Program-made: the position numbers and the translations under genes | The notes under the pieces: generated by a model | Told to the model about the DNA's origin: nothing | What the model saw: the letters and a program-made list of their open reading frames with translations, nothing else | Databases searched by the model: none | Origin: Cryomorphaceae bacterium | Lineage (GTDB): Bacteria > Bacteroidota > Bacteroidia > Flavobacteriales_D > SKUL01 | DNA: 33,005 nt | Direction: 5' to 3' | NCBI GenBank assembly: GCA_007695365.1 | Contig: REDV01000133.1 | Coordinates: 1 to 33,005, forward strand | Part shown: piece by piece, positions 7,816 through 16,084 of the stretch | Numbering within the stretch: position 1 is the first letter of the stretch | Layout: every line of letters begins with the position of its first letter

Positions 7816-8949
7816 TCAGGCGGGCACGGGGCAAAGCTGACGCACCTTGTCGGCAGCATAATCAATTTCTTCTTCCGTATTGAATCGGCTGAAAGAGAAG
7901 CGCACGCTGGTATTTTTCATCATGCCATACACGCCTTGCAGAACATGCGATCCCGAGGTTGCCCCGCTGTTGCATGCGCTCCCTCCAGACACGGCCACGC
8001 CTTCTATATCAAGCATAAACAGGAACATTTCTGCGTTGCTGCAATCGGCAAATCGCGCGTTTAACACCGTGTAGAGTGATTGGTTTACACAACCGTTAAA
8101 ATCAATACCGGGCACTTGCTCTTCGAGAAGTTTGCGCATTTTGTTTTTGAGTGCCGTGATGTGGCGTTGATGCTCATCCATGTGCGCCCAGGCCCGATCA
8201 AAAGCAGCTCCGAGGCCCACGATGCCGTAGAGGTTTTCGGTGCCGCCGCGGTGATTCCGTTCCTGACCGCCGCCCACAATCAATGGCTGCAATTGCGACG
8301 GGTTTCGGGCATAGAGAAATCCCACACCTTTCGGACCATGAAATTTGTGTGCCGAAGCGGTGACAAAATCCACAGGAAGTTCTTTAAGATCAAAGCGATA
8401 ATGCGCCATGGTTTGCACTGTATCCGAGTGAAAAAGGGCGTCGTACTGGCGACACAGCATTCCTACAGCGTGTATGTCTGTGAGGTTTCCGATTTCATTG
8501 TTGGCGTGCATGAGCGATACAAATGAGCGCTCACCGGCATCGCGAAGCAATTCTTCGAGGTGGTTCATGTCCACGTGCCCCACTTCGGTGAGGTTGACAA
8601 AAGACACCTTGATAAGACCACGGCTGGCGTAGCGCTCCAGCGTGCTCAAAACAGCCTTGTGCTCAATACGCGAGCTGATAAAATGCTTAATACCCGCGTC
8701 GAAAATTCCGCAGTGAATGGCCATGTTGTCGGCCTCGGTACCTCCTGAGGTGAAGACAATCTCAGCGGGGGTACAATTCAAAGATGCAGCGATGCGACGG
8801 CGCACTGTTTCAATTCCGGCGCGTGCACGTCTGCCAAACTGGTGGCTTGACGAAGGGTTTCCGAACTCGTTTTCCAGAAAGGGCAACATGGTTTTGAGCA
8901 CCTCCGGATCGAGCGGTGTGGTGGCAGCGTTATCGAGATATACCTTCAT
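7816..8949 (-). CDS. Cysteine desulfurase, NifS/IscS family
   Basis: This PLP enzyme removes sulfur from L-cysteine for Fe-S cluster or thio-cofactor synthesis. Seen are the N-terminal YLDNAATTPLD, the PLP-contact SGGTEADN at 68-75, His97 in RIEHKAVL, the PLP lysine Lys202 in SAHKFHGPKG, RGGTENL at 234-240, and the catalytic loop SGGSACNSG with Cys326. Length (377 aa) is that of a group I enzyme. No iscU or other Fe-S assembly gene is adjacent, so which of the NifS-like enzymes it is remains open. It begins 34 bp after glmM on the same strand and is likely co-transcribed with it. Its stop touches the stop of the 488-aa protein gene. Confidence 0.93.
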   Translation of the reverse strand: MKVYLDNAATTPLDPEVLKTMLPFLENEFGNPSSSHQFGRRARAGIETVRRRIAASLNCTPAEIVFTSGGTEADNMAIHCGIFDAGIKHFISSRIEHKAVLSTLERYASRGLIKVSFVNLTEVGHVDMNHLEELLRDAGERSFVSLMHANNEIGNLTDIHAVGMLCRQYDALFHSDTVQTMAHYRFDLKELPVDFVTASAHKFHGPKGVGFLYARNPSQLQPLIVGGGQERNHRGGTENLYGIVGLGAAFDRAWAHMDEHQRHITALKNKMRKLLEEQVPGIDFNGCVNQSLYTVLNARFADCSNAEMFLFMLDIEGVAVSGGSACNSGATSGSHVLQGVYGMMKNTSVRFSFSRFNTEEEIDYAADKVRQLCPVPA

Positions 8950-8983
8950 TTTGAGCAGTGTTTTCGGCAGACATCATGCGAAG

Positions 8984-10372
8984 TTACCCAATTTCTGCCT
9001 GAATTCGGCGGCCAATTTCGTCGGCCAATTGGATTGCTTTGGACTCCGAAATTCCCTCGCTGTAAATCCTGATAATGGGTTCGGTGTTGGATTTCCGCAA
9101 ATGCACCCATCCGTCTTCAAAGTCAATTTTCACGCCGTCGGTAGTATTGGGCTCAAGGTCTTTATAGGAGTCTTTGATGGTGATCAGCAGGGCATCCACA
9201 TCCATTCCAGGTCTCAGTTCAATCTTGCGCTTGGTCATGTAGTAAGCTGGCAGGGCTTTTCGCAGCTCGGACGCTGCCTTTCCGGAACGGGCCATATAAC
9301 TCAAAAACAAGGCTATTCCAACCATTGCATCACGTCCGTAGTGCAGTTCAGGATATATGATTCCGCCGTTTCCTTCGCCACCGATTACCGCATTGCTGTG
9401 CTTCATAGCTTCCACCACATTCACTTCGCCCACTGCGGCTGCGCGGTACTGTTGGTTGTACTTTCGCGTAACATCACGCAGAGCCCGTGAGGACGAAAGA
9501 TTGGACACCGTATTTCCGGGTTGGCGGCTCAAAACGTAATCTGCCACCGCCACAAGGGTATATTCCTCGCCAAACATGGTTCCGTCTTCGCAAATCAACG
9601 CAAGCCGGTCCACATCGGGGTCTACCACAATGCCAAGGTCTGCTCTGCTTTCAACCACCCTGGCCGAAATTTCGGTAAGGTGCTCCGGTAATGGTTCCGG
9701 GTTGTGCGGAAACTCGCCTGTAGGTTCACAGTACATGGGAATGACTTCATCCACGCCCAGGCGCTCGAGCAAAGGCAACAAGGCCAGTCCGCCGGTGCTG
9801 TTTACCGCATCAACCACCACTTTGAGATTGGCATTGGCGATTGTATGCGTATCCACCAGAGGCAGTTGAACAATGGCGTCTATGTGCGCTTCAATGGCGT
9901 CTTCAAGTTCCGTTACGGTTCCGAGAGCATCCACATCGGCAAATCCGAAATCCTCCTTTTCGGCGAGTGAAAGCACGTCCGCTCCATCCTGACCAGAGAT
10001 AAACTCACCCCGCTCGTTAAGAAGTTTTAAGGCGTTCCATTGACCGGGGTTATGACTGGCGGTCAGAATAATACCTCCCTGGGCCCTTTCGCGCACCACA
10101 GCCATTTCTACTGTGGGGGTTGTGCTCAGACCTGCATCCAGCACATCTATTCCCATTCCCTGTAGCGTAGCCGAAACCAAAGCAGACAGCATGGCTCCGC
10201 TTTTTCTGGCATCGCGACCAACAACAACTTTGCAGGGTGCTCCGGCGTGCCGCTTCCTGAGCCATTGCCCATAGGCGGCTGAAAATCTCACAATATCAAT
10301 GGGCGTCAGGTTATCGCCAACCGGGCCTCCAATGGTACCCCTGATGCCTGAAATGGATTTTATTAACGTCAT
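8984..10372 (-). CDS. glmM: Phosphoglucosamine mutase-like phosphohexomutase
   Basis: This enzyme of the alpha-D-phosphohexomutase family probably converts glucosamine-6-P to glucosamine-1-P for UDP-GlcNAc synthesis. Motifs seen are the phosphoserine loop TASHNP with Ser106, metal loop DPDVDR at 251-256 (Asp251, 253, 255), sugar loop GGEGNGG at 331-337, and the phosphate-binding RKSNTEPIIR near the C-terminus. The GEGNGG form, in place of GEQSGH of proteobacterial GlmM, is usual for Bacteroidota and archaeal-like members, so sugar specificity (Glc, Man or GlcN) cannot be fixed from sequence. I start at ATG 10372 (MTLIKSISGIRG). The frame is open 21 codons further, but a -7 promoter element lies there. 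Confidence 0.9.
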   Translation of the reverse strand: MTLIKSISGIRGTIGGPVGDNLTPIDIVRFSAAYGQWLRKRHAGAPCKVVVGRDARKSGAMLSALVSATLQGMGIDVLDAGLSTTPTVEMAVVRERAQGGIILTASHNPGQWNALKLLNERGEFISGQDGADVLSLAEKEDFGFADVDALGTVTELEDAIEAHIDAIVQLPLVDTHTIANANLKVVVDAVNSTGGLALLPLLERLGVDEVIPMYCEPTGEFPHNPEPLPEHLTEISARVVESRADLGIVVDPDVDRLALICEDGTMFGEEYTLVAVADYVLSRQPGNTVSNLSSSRALRDVTRKYNQQYRAAAVGEVNVVEAMKHSNAVIGGEGNGGIIYPELHYGRDAMVGIALFLSYMARSGKAASELRKALPAYYMTKRKIELRPGMDVDALLITIKDSYKDLEPNTTDGVKIDFEDGWVHLRKSNTEPIIRIYSEGISESKAIQLADEIGRRIQAEIG

Positions 10373-10389
10373 GGCGCGAAATATTTGTG

Positions 10390-10397
10390 CAAAGGTA
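10390..10397 (-). promoter_or_regulatory. -7 element TACCTTTG of glmM
   Basis: On the minus strand TACCTTTG matches TAnnTTTG, 17 bases before the ATG at 10372. A -33 match is weak. Confidence 0.5.
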
Positions 10398-10489
10398 CCG
10401 TTCCGTGTGGAAACCTGCCGTTTCGAGTTATTCAAAAGCCCATTGTGGAAAATAAAACCAGACCCCGTGCGCAGCGCAGGTGGATTGAT

Positions 10490-10497
10490 TACATTTG
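10490..10497 (+). promoter_or_regulatory. -7 element TACATTTG of the TPR-comA-rhodanese-popT-aroE operon
   Basis: TACATTTG matches TAnnTTTG, 22 bases before the ATG at 10520. The -33 element is not obvious. It is the only candidate promoter ahead of the five-gene run. Confidence 0.45.
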
Positions 10498-10519
10498 TTA
10501 GCGACCGAATCTAAACCGC

Positions 10520-11929
10520 ATGACGGAATTTTCAGATGATTTTCACGCAGAGGAACAAGAGAGCATCACGCGATTTTTGCAGGCCCTGAAACACGGTGAA
10601 GTGCCTTATTTTGATGTTCATGAGTTCGAAAACATCATAGATTATCTCCTTGAGCAGGGCGAGCACAGCCAGGCCAAAAAAGCAGCATCGGTTGCCCGTC
10701 GTATTCATCCTCAATCCGTTGACCTCAAGCTGATGGCTGCCCGTGTACACAGCGTACACGGAGAGCTGGATCTGGCACTGCACCTGATTAACGAGGTTCA
10801 AAAAGTGGACAGGCAAAACGAAGAACTCTTTTACCTCAAGGCCGGCATCCACGCTCAAATGAAAGACCACAACCGATCCATTGAAAATCTCAGGATTGCC
10901 AAAGAACTAAGTGGTGATTTTAAGGACGAAATCCTTCTTGATATCGCCTACGAGCAAGAAAACCTTGAAGACTTCAGCAGTGCCATTGACAGTTTACGGG
11001 AAGCACTCTCCATCAACCCGAACAATGAAGCTGCATTACACGAACTGGCACATTGCTACGAATCCATGAATAAGCTGGATGAGCTTGTGATTTTTTACCA
11101 ACAGTTCATTGATAATCAACCATACTCAGGTACCGCGTGGTACAATTTAGGCAATGCCTTTTTCAAGCTGGAAGATTACGAGCGGGCCATGGAGGCATAC
11201 GATTATTGTTTGGCCATTGACGAAAATTACACGCTCGCTTTGTACAACCGGGCCAACTCTTTGATACAACTGGAGCGCTATCCGGAGGCTGTGCGCGAAT
11301 TTGAAGCGGTAATGGCTGCCGAGGGCATAGGCGCGCATACATTGTGCTACATCGGTGAGTCCTACGAGAAAATGAACGACCTGCAGGCGGCATCTGAGCA
11401 TTATTTGCACGCCCTCGAGATTGACGACACCTTTACCGATGCCATGATTGGAATGGCGGTAGTGAATGAAATGCTCAACGAGCAAGAGGCCGCTGCACGA
11501 TGGCATAAAAAAGCGCTGAAAATTTGTCCCGAGTCGGCTGCGTACTGGCATATGTACGCCATGTGGGCCGTGAAAAACAAGCGTCAAAGGCTGGCTACAA
11601 AGGCGTTCAAGCAGTCGCTGAAGCTGGATGAGCTCCAGGCCGACGCTTGGGAAGACTACGGCACTTTTCTGGCAGAAACCGGAAAAACAGACGAAGCGTG
11701 TGAAGTACTTGCCAGAGGATTTCAGCTGAATCCCGATGACTGGAACCTTGTGTACCGCATGATTTGGTACAGCCAAAGCAACGCAAAGTCGGAAGAAGTG
11801 GGGGAGTTACTATCTTTGGCGGCTCAAAACGACCCCGAAGGACTGACGCAATTCCTAAAAGATAACCCCGAGGCATTAAGGTGTTCTTCCTTTGCCACCC
11901 ATTCGGGGTCGCTCAAACCAAAAGAATGA
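10520..11929 (+). CDS. Tetratricopeptide repeat protein, 469 aa
   Basis: Helical repeats of the TPR type fill the protein from about residue 40 to 450. Typical TPR cores are AWYNLGNAFFKLEDYERAMEA and ALYNRANSLIQLERYPEAVRE, with Ala/Gly and aromatic residues at the expected TPR positions. There is no signal peptide or membrane helix, so it is a cytoplasmic scaffold. No enzymatic domain is visible and the N-terminus is acidic. It leads a five-gene operon: its TGA overlaps the ATG of the phosphosulfolactate synthase gene (ATGA), suggesting coupled translation. Similar TPR proteins are widespread in Bacteroidota with no assigned partner. Confidence 0.88.
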   Translation: MTEFSDDFHAEEQESITRFLQALKHGEVPYFDVHEFENIIDYLLEQGEHSQAKKAASVARRIHPQSVDLKLMAARVHSVHGELDLALHLINEVQKVDRQNEELFYLKAGIHAQMKDHNRSIENLRIAKELSGDFKDEILLDIAYEQENLEDFSSAIDSLREALSINPNNEAALHELAHCYESMNKLDELVIFYQQFIDNQPYSGTAWYNLGNAFFKLEDYERAMEAYDYCLAIDENYTLALYNRANSLIQLERYPEAVREFEAVMAAEGIGAHTLCYIGESYEKMNDLQAASEHYLHALEIDDTFTDAMIGMAVVNEMLNEQEAAARWHKKALKICPESAAYWHMYAMWAVKNKRQRLATKAFKQSLKLDELQADAWEDYGTFLAETGKTDEACEVLARGFQLNPDDWNLVYRMIWYSQSNAKSEEVGELLSLAAQNDPEGLTQFLKDNPEALRCSSFATHSGSLKPKE

Positions 11930-12717
11930 ATTTTACCCTACCATACATTCCCGAGCGCACTGCTCACCCCCGCAACAACGGGTTAACGATGATGATGGAC
12001 AAAGGGCTTAGCTGGAGAGAAGCTGAGAACTTTGTGGCTTCTTCGGCCCCCTATTGCGACCTTGTAAAGTTTGGCTTCGGCAGTTCCATGATTACGTCGG
12101 ATCTTGAGAAAAAAATTGCCATCTACCACGAGGCCGGAATGAAAGTCTATTTCGGCGGAACGCTTTTCGAAGCTTTTGTAGCGCGAGGTATGTTTGACGA
12201 TTACCGGAAGCTACTCAAAAAGTTTAAGCTTCAGTGCGCCGAAGTTTCGGATGGCTCCATCGAAATCAACCACAAGCAGAAGTGCACCTATATCAAGCAA
12301 TTGTCTGAAGACTGCACCGTTCTTTCTGAGGTTGGCTCCAAGGAAGAAGGCATTTTGATTAGTCCGGCCAAATGGGTGCGCATGATGAGCAACGAGTTGA
12401 AGGCGGGATCCTGGAAAGTAATTGCCGAAGCCCGCGAGAGTGGGAATGTGGGTATTTACAGGCCAAACGGGACAGCACACAGCATGTTGGTGAACAAGAT
12501 TCTCAACAAAATCAAGGCTGAAGACATTTTGTGGGAAGCGCCTCAGAAACCACAGCAAGTGTGGTTTATCAAGCTGATTGGAGCAAACGTTAACCTCGGT
12601 AACATTGGCCCTCACGATGTGATTGCACTCGAGTCGCTCAGGCTGGGGCTCAGAGGTGACACCTTTTTCGACCACTTACCTGAAGAGGTGGGCGAAAAAC
12701 TGAAACAAATTCAATGA
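11926..12717 (+). CDS. comA: Phosphosulfolactate synthase, ComA-like
   Basis: The family adds sulfite to phosphoenolpyruvate to give phosphosulfolactate, the first step of sulfolactate and coenzyme M-type C3 sulfonate synthesis. Family landmarks seen are the TMMMDKGLS segment at 21-29, DLVKFGFGSS at 45-54, YFGGTLFEAF at 75-84, EVSDGSIEI at 106-114 and SEVGSKEEG at 134-142. At 263 aa the length is normal. The ATG at 11926 is chosen because it overlaps the upstream TGA as ATGA and begins with conserved sequence. Later pathway genes (comB, comC, comDE) are not nearby. In Bacteroidota the product might feed sulfolactate or sulfonolipid (capnine) precursors; that is inference. It is followed by a rhodanese gene, again with an ATGA overlap. 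Confidence 0.85.
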   Translation: MNFTLPYIPERTAHPRNNGLTMMMDKGLSWREAENFVASSAPYCDLVKFGFGSSMITSDLEKKIAIYHEAGMKVYFGGTLFEAFVARGMFDDYRKLLKKFKLQCAEVSDGSIEINHKQKCTYIKQLSEDCTVLSEVGSKEEGILISPAKWVRMMSNELKAGSWKVIAEARESGNVGIYRPNGTAHSMLVNKILNKIKAEDILWEAPQKPQQVWFIKLIGANVNLGNIGPHDVIALESLRLGLRGDTFFDHLPEEVGEKLKQIQ

Positions 12718-13031
12718 AAACCATAACGGCAGAAGAACTCAGGGAGAAACTTTTATCGGGCTCTCCGGTTCAGGTTATTGACCTGCGCGAGGCGTATGAA
12801 CGAGATATTTGCAGCCTGAACAGCGAGCATATTCCGTTGGGCGATTTGCTCACCCAGTTGCATCAATTGAGAAGAGATGTTCCTGTTGTGCTTCACTGCA
12901 AAGGCGGAGACCGAGCCAAAGCGGCCGTTGCTGCGCTGCATCAAAAACACGGTTTCGACAATGTGTACAACCTTGAGGGTGGTATTATGGCTTGGGCTGA
13001 GCGCATAGACCCTTTGATGGAAAAATACTGA
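12714..13031 (+). CDS. Single-domain rhodanese-like sulfurtransferase
   Basis: This 105-residue cytoplasmic rhodanese domain carries VIDLREAYER at 21-30 and an active-site loop beginning at Cys62 (HCKGGDRA), with Arg67 at the end of the loop. The C-terminal NLEGGIMAW is typical. The catalytic Cys is present, so it is probably active in moving or releasing sulfane sulfur. It overlaps the comA-like gene as ATGA and precedes the popT gene by 5 bp. Proximity to a sulfite-using enzyme invites a functional link, but single-domain rhodaneses are common and often unlinked. Confidence 0.9.
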   Translation: MKTITAEELREKLLSGSPVQVIDLREAYERDICSLNSEHIPLGDLLTQLHQLRRDVPVVLHCKGGDRAKAAVAALHQKHGFDNVYNLEGGIMAWAERIDPLMEKY

Positions 13032-13036
13032 GCACT

Positions 13037-14026
13037 GTGAGCCGAACGCTTTCTCAAAAGTTACTGCTAAGCGCCAAAGGTCTGGCCATGGGTGCCGCCG
13101 ACGTTGTTCCCGGCGTGAGTGGTGGAACCATTGCGTTCATCACCGGCATCTATGAGGAACTACTCTCAAGCATCGCCCAGATCAACATGGAGGCCTATCG
13201 CGTACTGCGACAATCGGGCTGGAAGGCATTCTGGGAGCGAATCAATGGCACCTTTTTTCTGTTTCTCTTTGCCGGAGTCGGAATCAGCATTGTAAGTCTT
13301 GCCCATCTCATTCAAAAACTGCTTACCGACTACCCCATTCCTACCTGGTCGTTTTTCTTTGGGCTCATCATGGCCTCGGTGGCGGTGGTTTATCAAAGAA
13401 TCAAGAAACCCGGGTTACCACAGGTATGGGCAGCTCTGGCACTCGGCGCTATTGTGGCCTATTTCATTACACTGGCCACCCCCGCGGCCGGCACCGACAA
13501 TCTGTTCTATCTGTTTTTCTCCGGCTCCATCGCCATAGTGGCTATGATACTGCCGGGCATATCGGGTAGTTTTATTCTCCTTTTGCTCGGTGTGTATCTC
13601 ACGGTGATGGAGACCATCAGCCAATTTACAGGAGCCATCAAAAACATGGACAGCGCAGCTCTTGTGGGTTCAGGCAGTAAACTCATTGTATTTGCGTTGG
13701 GGTGCGCAGTGGGGCTGATGCTCTTTGCCCGCGCACTGAAGTGGCTGTTTCAAAAGGCCCACGACCTAACGATTGCCGTTCTCACAGGGTTTTTGATTGG
13801 CTCGCTGAATAAGGTCTGGCCCTGGAAAAAAGTGGTTAGTACTTTTGTAAAATACGAAGGAACACCACGCGAAAAAGTAGTACCACTCGTAGAACGCAAC
13901 GTGTGGCCCGGGCAGTTCACCCATCTCACAGACAACGACAACCAGCTCATTTTTGCCGGGTTGGCTGCTTTTGCCGGTCTCGCACTGGTACTGATTCTCA
14001 ACCGGTATTCACCCAAAAAAGCATGA
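13037..14026 (+). CDS. popT: DUF368 / PopT-type polyprenyl-phosphate translocase
   Basis: This polytopic membrane protein belongs to DUF368. Members are reported to recycle undecaprenyl phosphate across the inner membrane, alongside the DedA/UptA family. The two family signatures are visible: GAADVVPGVSGGTIAFITG near residues 19-37 and the internal repeat ILPGISGSFILLLLGVY near 171-187. About eight hydrophobic segments can be traced. The start is GTG at 13037, 5 bp after the rhodanese stop. The aroE start overlaps its stop as ATGA. The specific function is taken from the family, not proven for this protein. Confidence 0.88.
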   Translation: MSRTLSQKLLLSAKGLAMGAADVVPGVSGGTIAFITGIYEELLSSIAQINMEAYRVLRQSGWKAFWERINGTFFLFLFAGVGISIVSLAHLIQKLLTDYPIPTWSFFFGLIMASVAVVYQRIKKPGLPQVWAALALGAIVAYFITLATPAAGTDNLFYLFFSGSIAIVAMILPGISGSFILLLLGVYLTVMETISQFTGAIKNMDSAALVGSGSKLIVFALGCAVGLMLFARALKWLFQKAHDLTIAVLTGFLIGSLNKVWPWKKVVSTFVKYEGTPREKVVPLVERNVWPGQFTHLTDNDNQLIFAGLAAFAGLALVLILNRYSPKKA

Positions 14027-14766
14027 GGGTATACGGGCTCATAGGCTACCCGCTGCACCATTCGTTCTCCAAAACTTATTTCGCGGCAAAATTTGAGCGT
14101 GAAGGCATAAAAGATGCCGTTTACAGGAATTTTGAGATAGAAGATATCCGGGATTTCACATCATTGCTTGAGTCCAATAGAGCGTTATGTGGACTGAATG
14201 TTACGATACCATACAAACGAGCAGTCATTCCATTTCTCGACGGGCTCGATCCTCATGCTGAGACCATAGGTGCTGTAAACACCATCCACTTTTCAGACGG
14301 GAGAAAAACCGGATACAACACTGATTGGATCGGGTTTCGGCAAAGTTTGGAGCCTTATTTAAAACCTTATCACGACAAAGCCCTTATTTTGGGCAGCGGT
14401 GGTGCGTCTCTGGCTGTTCAGTATGCTTTGAAACAGATGCGCATTGATTTTCTGGTCGTGTCACGGAGCCTGGGCACCCACCACCTATCCTATTCGGACC
14501 TCAGCAAAGATTTGTTGAAAGACCACAGGCTTATTCTGAATACCACGCCACTGGGAACAACACCCAATGTTGAAAGCATGCCCCCCATCACTCTTGAAGG
14601 CATCGGAAGCAAACATCTTGTTTTCGACTTGATATACAACCCTCCTCAAACCCGGTTCATGATAGAATCTGAAAAACTTGGCGCCCAAACCTTGAACGGA
14701 TACCAAATGTTGGTTGCACAGGCCGAGGCTGCGTGGGACATATGGCTACATGGTTACCAACCCTAA
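14023..14766 (+). CDS. aroE: Shikimate dehydrogenase
   Basis: The enzyme reduces 3-dehydroshikimate to shikimate with NADPH. Seen are shikimate-binding Ser14 and Ser16 (HSFSKTYF), catalytic Lys65 in NVTIPYK, Asn86 in GAVNTI, catalytic Asp101 in GYNTDW, the dinucleotide loop GSGGAS at 124-129, and the C-terminal NGYQMLVAQA. At 247 aa it is a compact, normal AroE. The ATG at 14023 overlaps the popT stop. The frame is open upstream to 13903, but that part is the popT shadow. It is the last gene of the five-gene run. Confidence 0.93.
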   Translation: MRVYGLIGYPLHHSFSKTYFAAKFEREGIKDAVYRNFEIEDIRDFTSLLESNRALCGLNVTIPYKRAVIPFLDGLDPHAETIGAVNTIHFSDGRKTGYNTDWIGFRQSLEPYLKPYHDKALILGSGGASLAVQYALKQMRIDFLVVSRSLGTHHLSYSDLSKDLLKDHRLILNTTPLGTTPNVESMPPITLEGIGSKHLVFDLIYNPPQTRFMIESEKLGAQTLNGYQMLVAQAEAAWDIWLHGYQP

Positions 14767-14771
14767 AACAA

Positions 14772-14790
14772 CTGCTCTTTGGATGAGCAG
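14772..14790 (+). terminator. Weak hairpin after aroE
   Basis: CTGCTC (14772-14777) and GAGCAG (14785-14790) can pair around a 7-base loop, just after the aroE stop. No T-run follows, so it may not be a true intrinsic terminator. Confidence 0.3.
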
Positions 14791-14936
14791 ACAATATCTA
14801 AAAAAACCTAAATTGATTCACAAAAAATAGCGCCAATCCGAATAATTGGCTTATCTTGTATTTAATTTCATTTGAAATTCAAACATCCAAGCGCCCCCTT
14901 ATTCATAGCAGGGCACGTAAAGAAAGTTCAAGAACG

Positions 14937-15161
14937 ATGGGAAGACCTCCAACAAGACCGGTTAAGCTCAAAGATGGTTATTACATAGAAGTGCGCAATA
15001 AAGGCTCCAAGGCCGGCGTGAAGATCCGCAGGGATACCGAGGAAGAATTGAAACAGTCTATCAAGAAGTACGAGAAATCTAAAGAGGTTATCATTTTGGG
15101 TGAGTCCAAAAATGGCAAGTGGGTGAACGATAACCCTGTAGTTCATAAGCCCTCATCGTAA
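14937..15161 (+). CDS. Small conserved basic protein (74 aa) of unknown function
   Basis: The product begins MGRPPTRPVKLKDGYYIEV and contains KIRRDTEEELKQSIKKYEKSKE, with high Lys/Arg content and a GYYIEVRNKG core. I recall similar proteins of about 70 residues across Bacteroidota, beginning M(G/A)RPxxRP, without a known role. The short beta-rich start followed by a charged helix could be a nucleic-acid-binding module, but no motif proves this. I chose the ATG at 14937. The frame is open another 27 codons upstream with less natural residues. It stands between aroE and the OMP gene, in its own transcription unit as far as I can see. Confidence 0.75.
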   Translation: MGRPPTRPVKLKDGYYIEVRNKGSKAGVKIRRDTEEELKQSIKKYEKSKEVIILGESKNGKWVNDNPVVHKPSS

Positions 15162-15221
15162 CCTTACTTTAAGATGGTGAGCAAATCTGTTACAGGCATC
15201 CCCTTTTTGCTTGTGACCTGG

Positions 15222-15250
15222 TTTGTCATATCCAATAATGCGTACTTTCG
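15222..15250 (+). promoter_or_regulatory. Promoter of the outer-membrane protein gene
   Basis: -33 TTTG (15222-15225) and -7 TACTTTCG (15243-15250, one mismatch to TAnnTTTG) are 17 bases apart. The -7 element ends 6 bases before the ATG at 15257, so the mRNA may be leaderless. Confidence 0.5.
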
Positions 15251-15256
15251 GATGTG

Positions 15257-16084
15257 ATGAAACGCTCCGAAAGTCCTTGTCTTTTCAAATCTATTGTGTT
15301 ATTTGTGTGCATCATGTCTTCCGACATGATCTTCGGCGCTCAATCAGACACCCTGCGCTTTTTGACCATTCGTCCGGGTTACTCATGGATGCAGGGGCGC
15401 GACGTTGGAATGTCGCCGTTGTTGTACAGTGGCAGCCATTTTCACGGTCAAATTGGACTGGAAAAGACCAAGGACAGGTGCTTGAAGGTGCTGCAACTGG
15501 ATCTGACCTTTGGAGAAATGACCACACCGTCGCTGCCCAAAGGGCGCCGCTCCCGTGCCTTAAGCGGGCAGGTTCAAATGAACTATGCACAACAGTATAA
15601 CCTGAAGTCCTGGAAAGAAGGCCGGCTGCAATGGTTTCTGGGCGGATCCTGGATGAACTTCCTCACCTTGAGGTTCCATCAGCGATACCTCAACAACAGC
15701 CTCAATTACGAATTCAGCTCCTCTATAGGGCCCTCAAGTAGTTTGCGATACAACACCGAAATATTTGGTAAGCCCTATGAATGCTTTGCTAGAATGGATG
15801 TCCCCTTGCTGGCTTTTAACCTTCGGCCATCGTTCGCCAGCTCAATTCCTGAGGGGTATATTGCTCAGGAAAGAAGTGATGTGCGCGCTTTTTTTGACAG
15901 CGGTCGATTGCAAACCCTCAATCGCTTTTTCAGGGTCCGCAACGAACTGGGGATTGCCCGCGTGTTGAATAATAAAAACAGATTGGTTATTAGTTACGTT
16001 TGGGACTACTACCACATCAGCCACATACACCCGGTTGACGTGGCCCAACACCAAATTTTAATGGGATGGTACTTTTCATTTTGA
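15257..16084 (+). CDS. Outer-membrane beta-barrel-like protein, hypothetical
   Basis: An N-terminal signal peptide (KSIVLFVCIMSSDMIFGAQS, cut near residue 28) is followed by alternating aromatic/polar stretches typical of barrel strands. The C-terminal strand ends QILMGWYFSF, with a final Phe as expected for a BAM-recognised protein. No family is recognised at the 275-residue length. GTG at 15254 is an alternative start, one codon earlier. The stop overlaps the start of the S41 lipoprotein gene, so both are likely expressed and possibly act together at the envelope. Confidence 0.7.
   Translation: MKRSESPCLFKSIVLFVCIMSSDMIFGAQSDTLRFLTIRPGYSWMQGRDVGMSPLLYSGSHFHGQIGLEKTKDRCLKVLQLDLTFGEMTTPSLPKGRRSRALSGQVQMNYAQQYNLKSWKEGRLQWFLGGSWMNFLTLRFHQRYLNNSLNYEFSSSIGPSSSLRYNTEIFGKPYECFARMDVPLLAFNLRPSFASSIPEGYIAQERSDVRAFFDSGRLQTLNRFFRVRNELGIARVLNNKNRLVISYVWDYYHISHIHPVDVAQHQILMGWYFSF

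Noticed and set aside
8717-9490. Long plus-strand frame (257 codons) opposite cysteine desulfurase and glmM
   Set aside because: It is antisense to two clear enzyme genes and shows no domain of its own.
11147-11776. Minus-strand frame of 209 codons opposite the TPR gene
   Set aside because: It is antisense to strong TPR coding sequence; composition is rich in Val/His/Arg/Gly as expected from the opposite strand.
15223-15600. Alternative plus-strand frame overlapping the OMP gene start
   Set aside because: The other frame has a signal peptide and a proper barrel-type C-terminus; this one has no recognisable feature.
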